Shown: positions 35,996 through 36,201 of the stretch, one piece after another
Numbering within the stretch: position 1 is the first letter of the stretch
Layout of the letters: each line of letters starts with the position of its first letter
Assembly (NCBI GenBank): GCA_028284395.1
Contig: JANQRV010000081.1
Span: forward strand, 1-36,201
DNA from: Saprospiraceae bacterium
Lineage (GTDB): Bacteria > Bacteroidota > Bacteroidia > Chitinophagales > Saprospiraceae
Length of the DNA stretch: 36,201 nt
Direction of reading: 5' to 3'
Translations under genes and position numbers: made by a program
The notes under the pieces: generated by a model
Database searches by the model: none
Told to the model about the DNA's origin: nothing
Seen by the model: the letters and a program-made list of their open reading frames with translations, nothing else

Positions 35996-36043
35996 TTTTT
36001 TTCCCAAAAGCCCCTTTTTTTTTGAGGGCTTTTGAGAAAAAAA
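35996..36043 (+). terminator. Intrinsic terminator after IS256 transposase
   Basis: 18-nt arms (35996-36013 and 36026-36043) pair at 17 of 18 positions, with a GC-containing AAAAGCCC/GGGCTTTT core and A/T runs on both sides, beginning 3 nt after the transposase stop. It can act on either strand and would shield the element from read-through. Confidence 0.75.
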
Positions 36044-36071
36044 TGGTCAATAAATTTATCATTCAGCCCTG

Positions 36072-36127
36072 TTGACACACTTTATGAAATACTACCGTTG
36101 GCGAGACTGTTACAAAAAGTGTGTCAA
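36072..36127. repeat. Facing IS256 terminal inverted repeats
   Basis: ttgacacacttt (36072-36083) and aaagtgtgtcaa (36116-36127) are perfect inverted copies. The first is read as the right end of the truncated IS256 copy and the second as the left end of the next IS256 element, whose transposase begins 35 bp later. Only 32 bp lie between them, so two IS256 copies sit almost end to end. Confidence 0.65.
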
Positions 36128-36162
36128 AGTAAAAGGGCAAAAAACCTTTAACTTTGATAATT

Positions 36163-36201
36163 ATGAGCCATCAAGAAAAATTTGACTTCGACAAATTTAA
36201 G
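36163..36201 (+). CDS. IS256-family transposase, N-terminus (runs off window)
   Basis: Thirteen codons (MSHQEKFDFDKFK) open at the window edge, 35 bp after an IS256-type left inverted repeat. The start resembles Bacteroidota IS256 transposases, which often begin with a similar FDF-KFK segment. The assignment rests mainly on the adjacent repeat and the truncated copy upstream. Confidence 0.55.
   Translation, partial: MSHQEKFDFDKFK

Larger units (their letters stand above)
34813..36201. mobile_element. Nested insertion-sequence remnants (IS3 and IS256 types)
   Basis: An IS3-type transposase 3' part on the minus strand abuts an IS256-type transposase lacking its N-terminal portion on the plus strand; the two homologies meet or overlap at about 35134-35150. 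The right end of the IS256 copy and the left end of a second IS256 element follow. The order suggests an IS256 element landed in or recombined with an IS3 copy, with loss of the 5' part of both. Confidence 0.75.

Overview
The window looks like a chromosomal segment of a Bacteroidota bacterium, most likely in the Saprospiria (Lewinella/Haliscomenobacter-like). Supporting signs are a C-terminal type IX secretion (T9SS) sorting domain on a GEVED/SprB-repeat protease, a TonB receptor with an N-terminal carboxypeptidase-regulatory-like domain, DUF4403, several FISUMP domains, an EAD11-like effector-associated domain, a 7TM-linked class III cyclase, and one promoter matching the Bacteroidota consensus (TTTG / TAnnTTTG). 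Genus assignment is inference.

Layout. 1-3489 (-): large exported sugar dehydrogenase-like/diheme/PA14/discoidin/Ig protein, cut by the window edge. 3796-7597 (+): an FAD oxidoreductase fused to DUF2855, then a thiolase, probably one unit. 15513-7607 (-): a tight four-gene block of a DUF3047-like secreted protein, an 8-TM protein, a DUF4403-FISUMP-beta-barrel lipoprotein and a T9SS-exported M43 metalloprotease. 15678-17029 (+): AraC regulator and NTF2-like lipoprotein. 17160-17319: a 160-bp palindromic MITE-like element. 17371-20864: convergent GH43-like and GH3 glycosidase genes. 21527-24711 (+): a DnaD-like replication protein with a shortened winged helix, then a two-gene unit of an XRE-type DNA-binding domain fused to an inositol-monophosphatase-like domain plus a cytoplasmic GDPD phosphodiesterase, with its own recognisable promoter. 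24900-27689 (+): TonB-dependent outer-membrane barrel. 27893-30166 (-): class III nucleotide cyclase. 30384-30508: decayed copy of the TonB gene's 3' end.

The right third (30554-36201) is accessory and decaying. It has an 8-TM protein, two 47-codon paralogous genes for peptides with a double-glycine leader and near-identical 13-residue tails, a broken FISUMP gene, a tRNA 3'-half remnant, an EAD11-like/TM/FISUMP protein, a TM/FISUMP protein, and an IS3 remnant abutting a 5'-truncated IS256 copy, followed by the start of a second IS256.

The best candidates for something undescribed are the twin double-Gly micropeptides (31956-32302), the XRE-IMPase + GDPD unit (22449-24711), and the spread of FISUMP domains on three different membrane scaffolds (one coupled to an effector-associated domain). 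No CRISPR array, rRNA gene or intact tRNA was seen.
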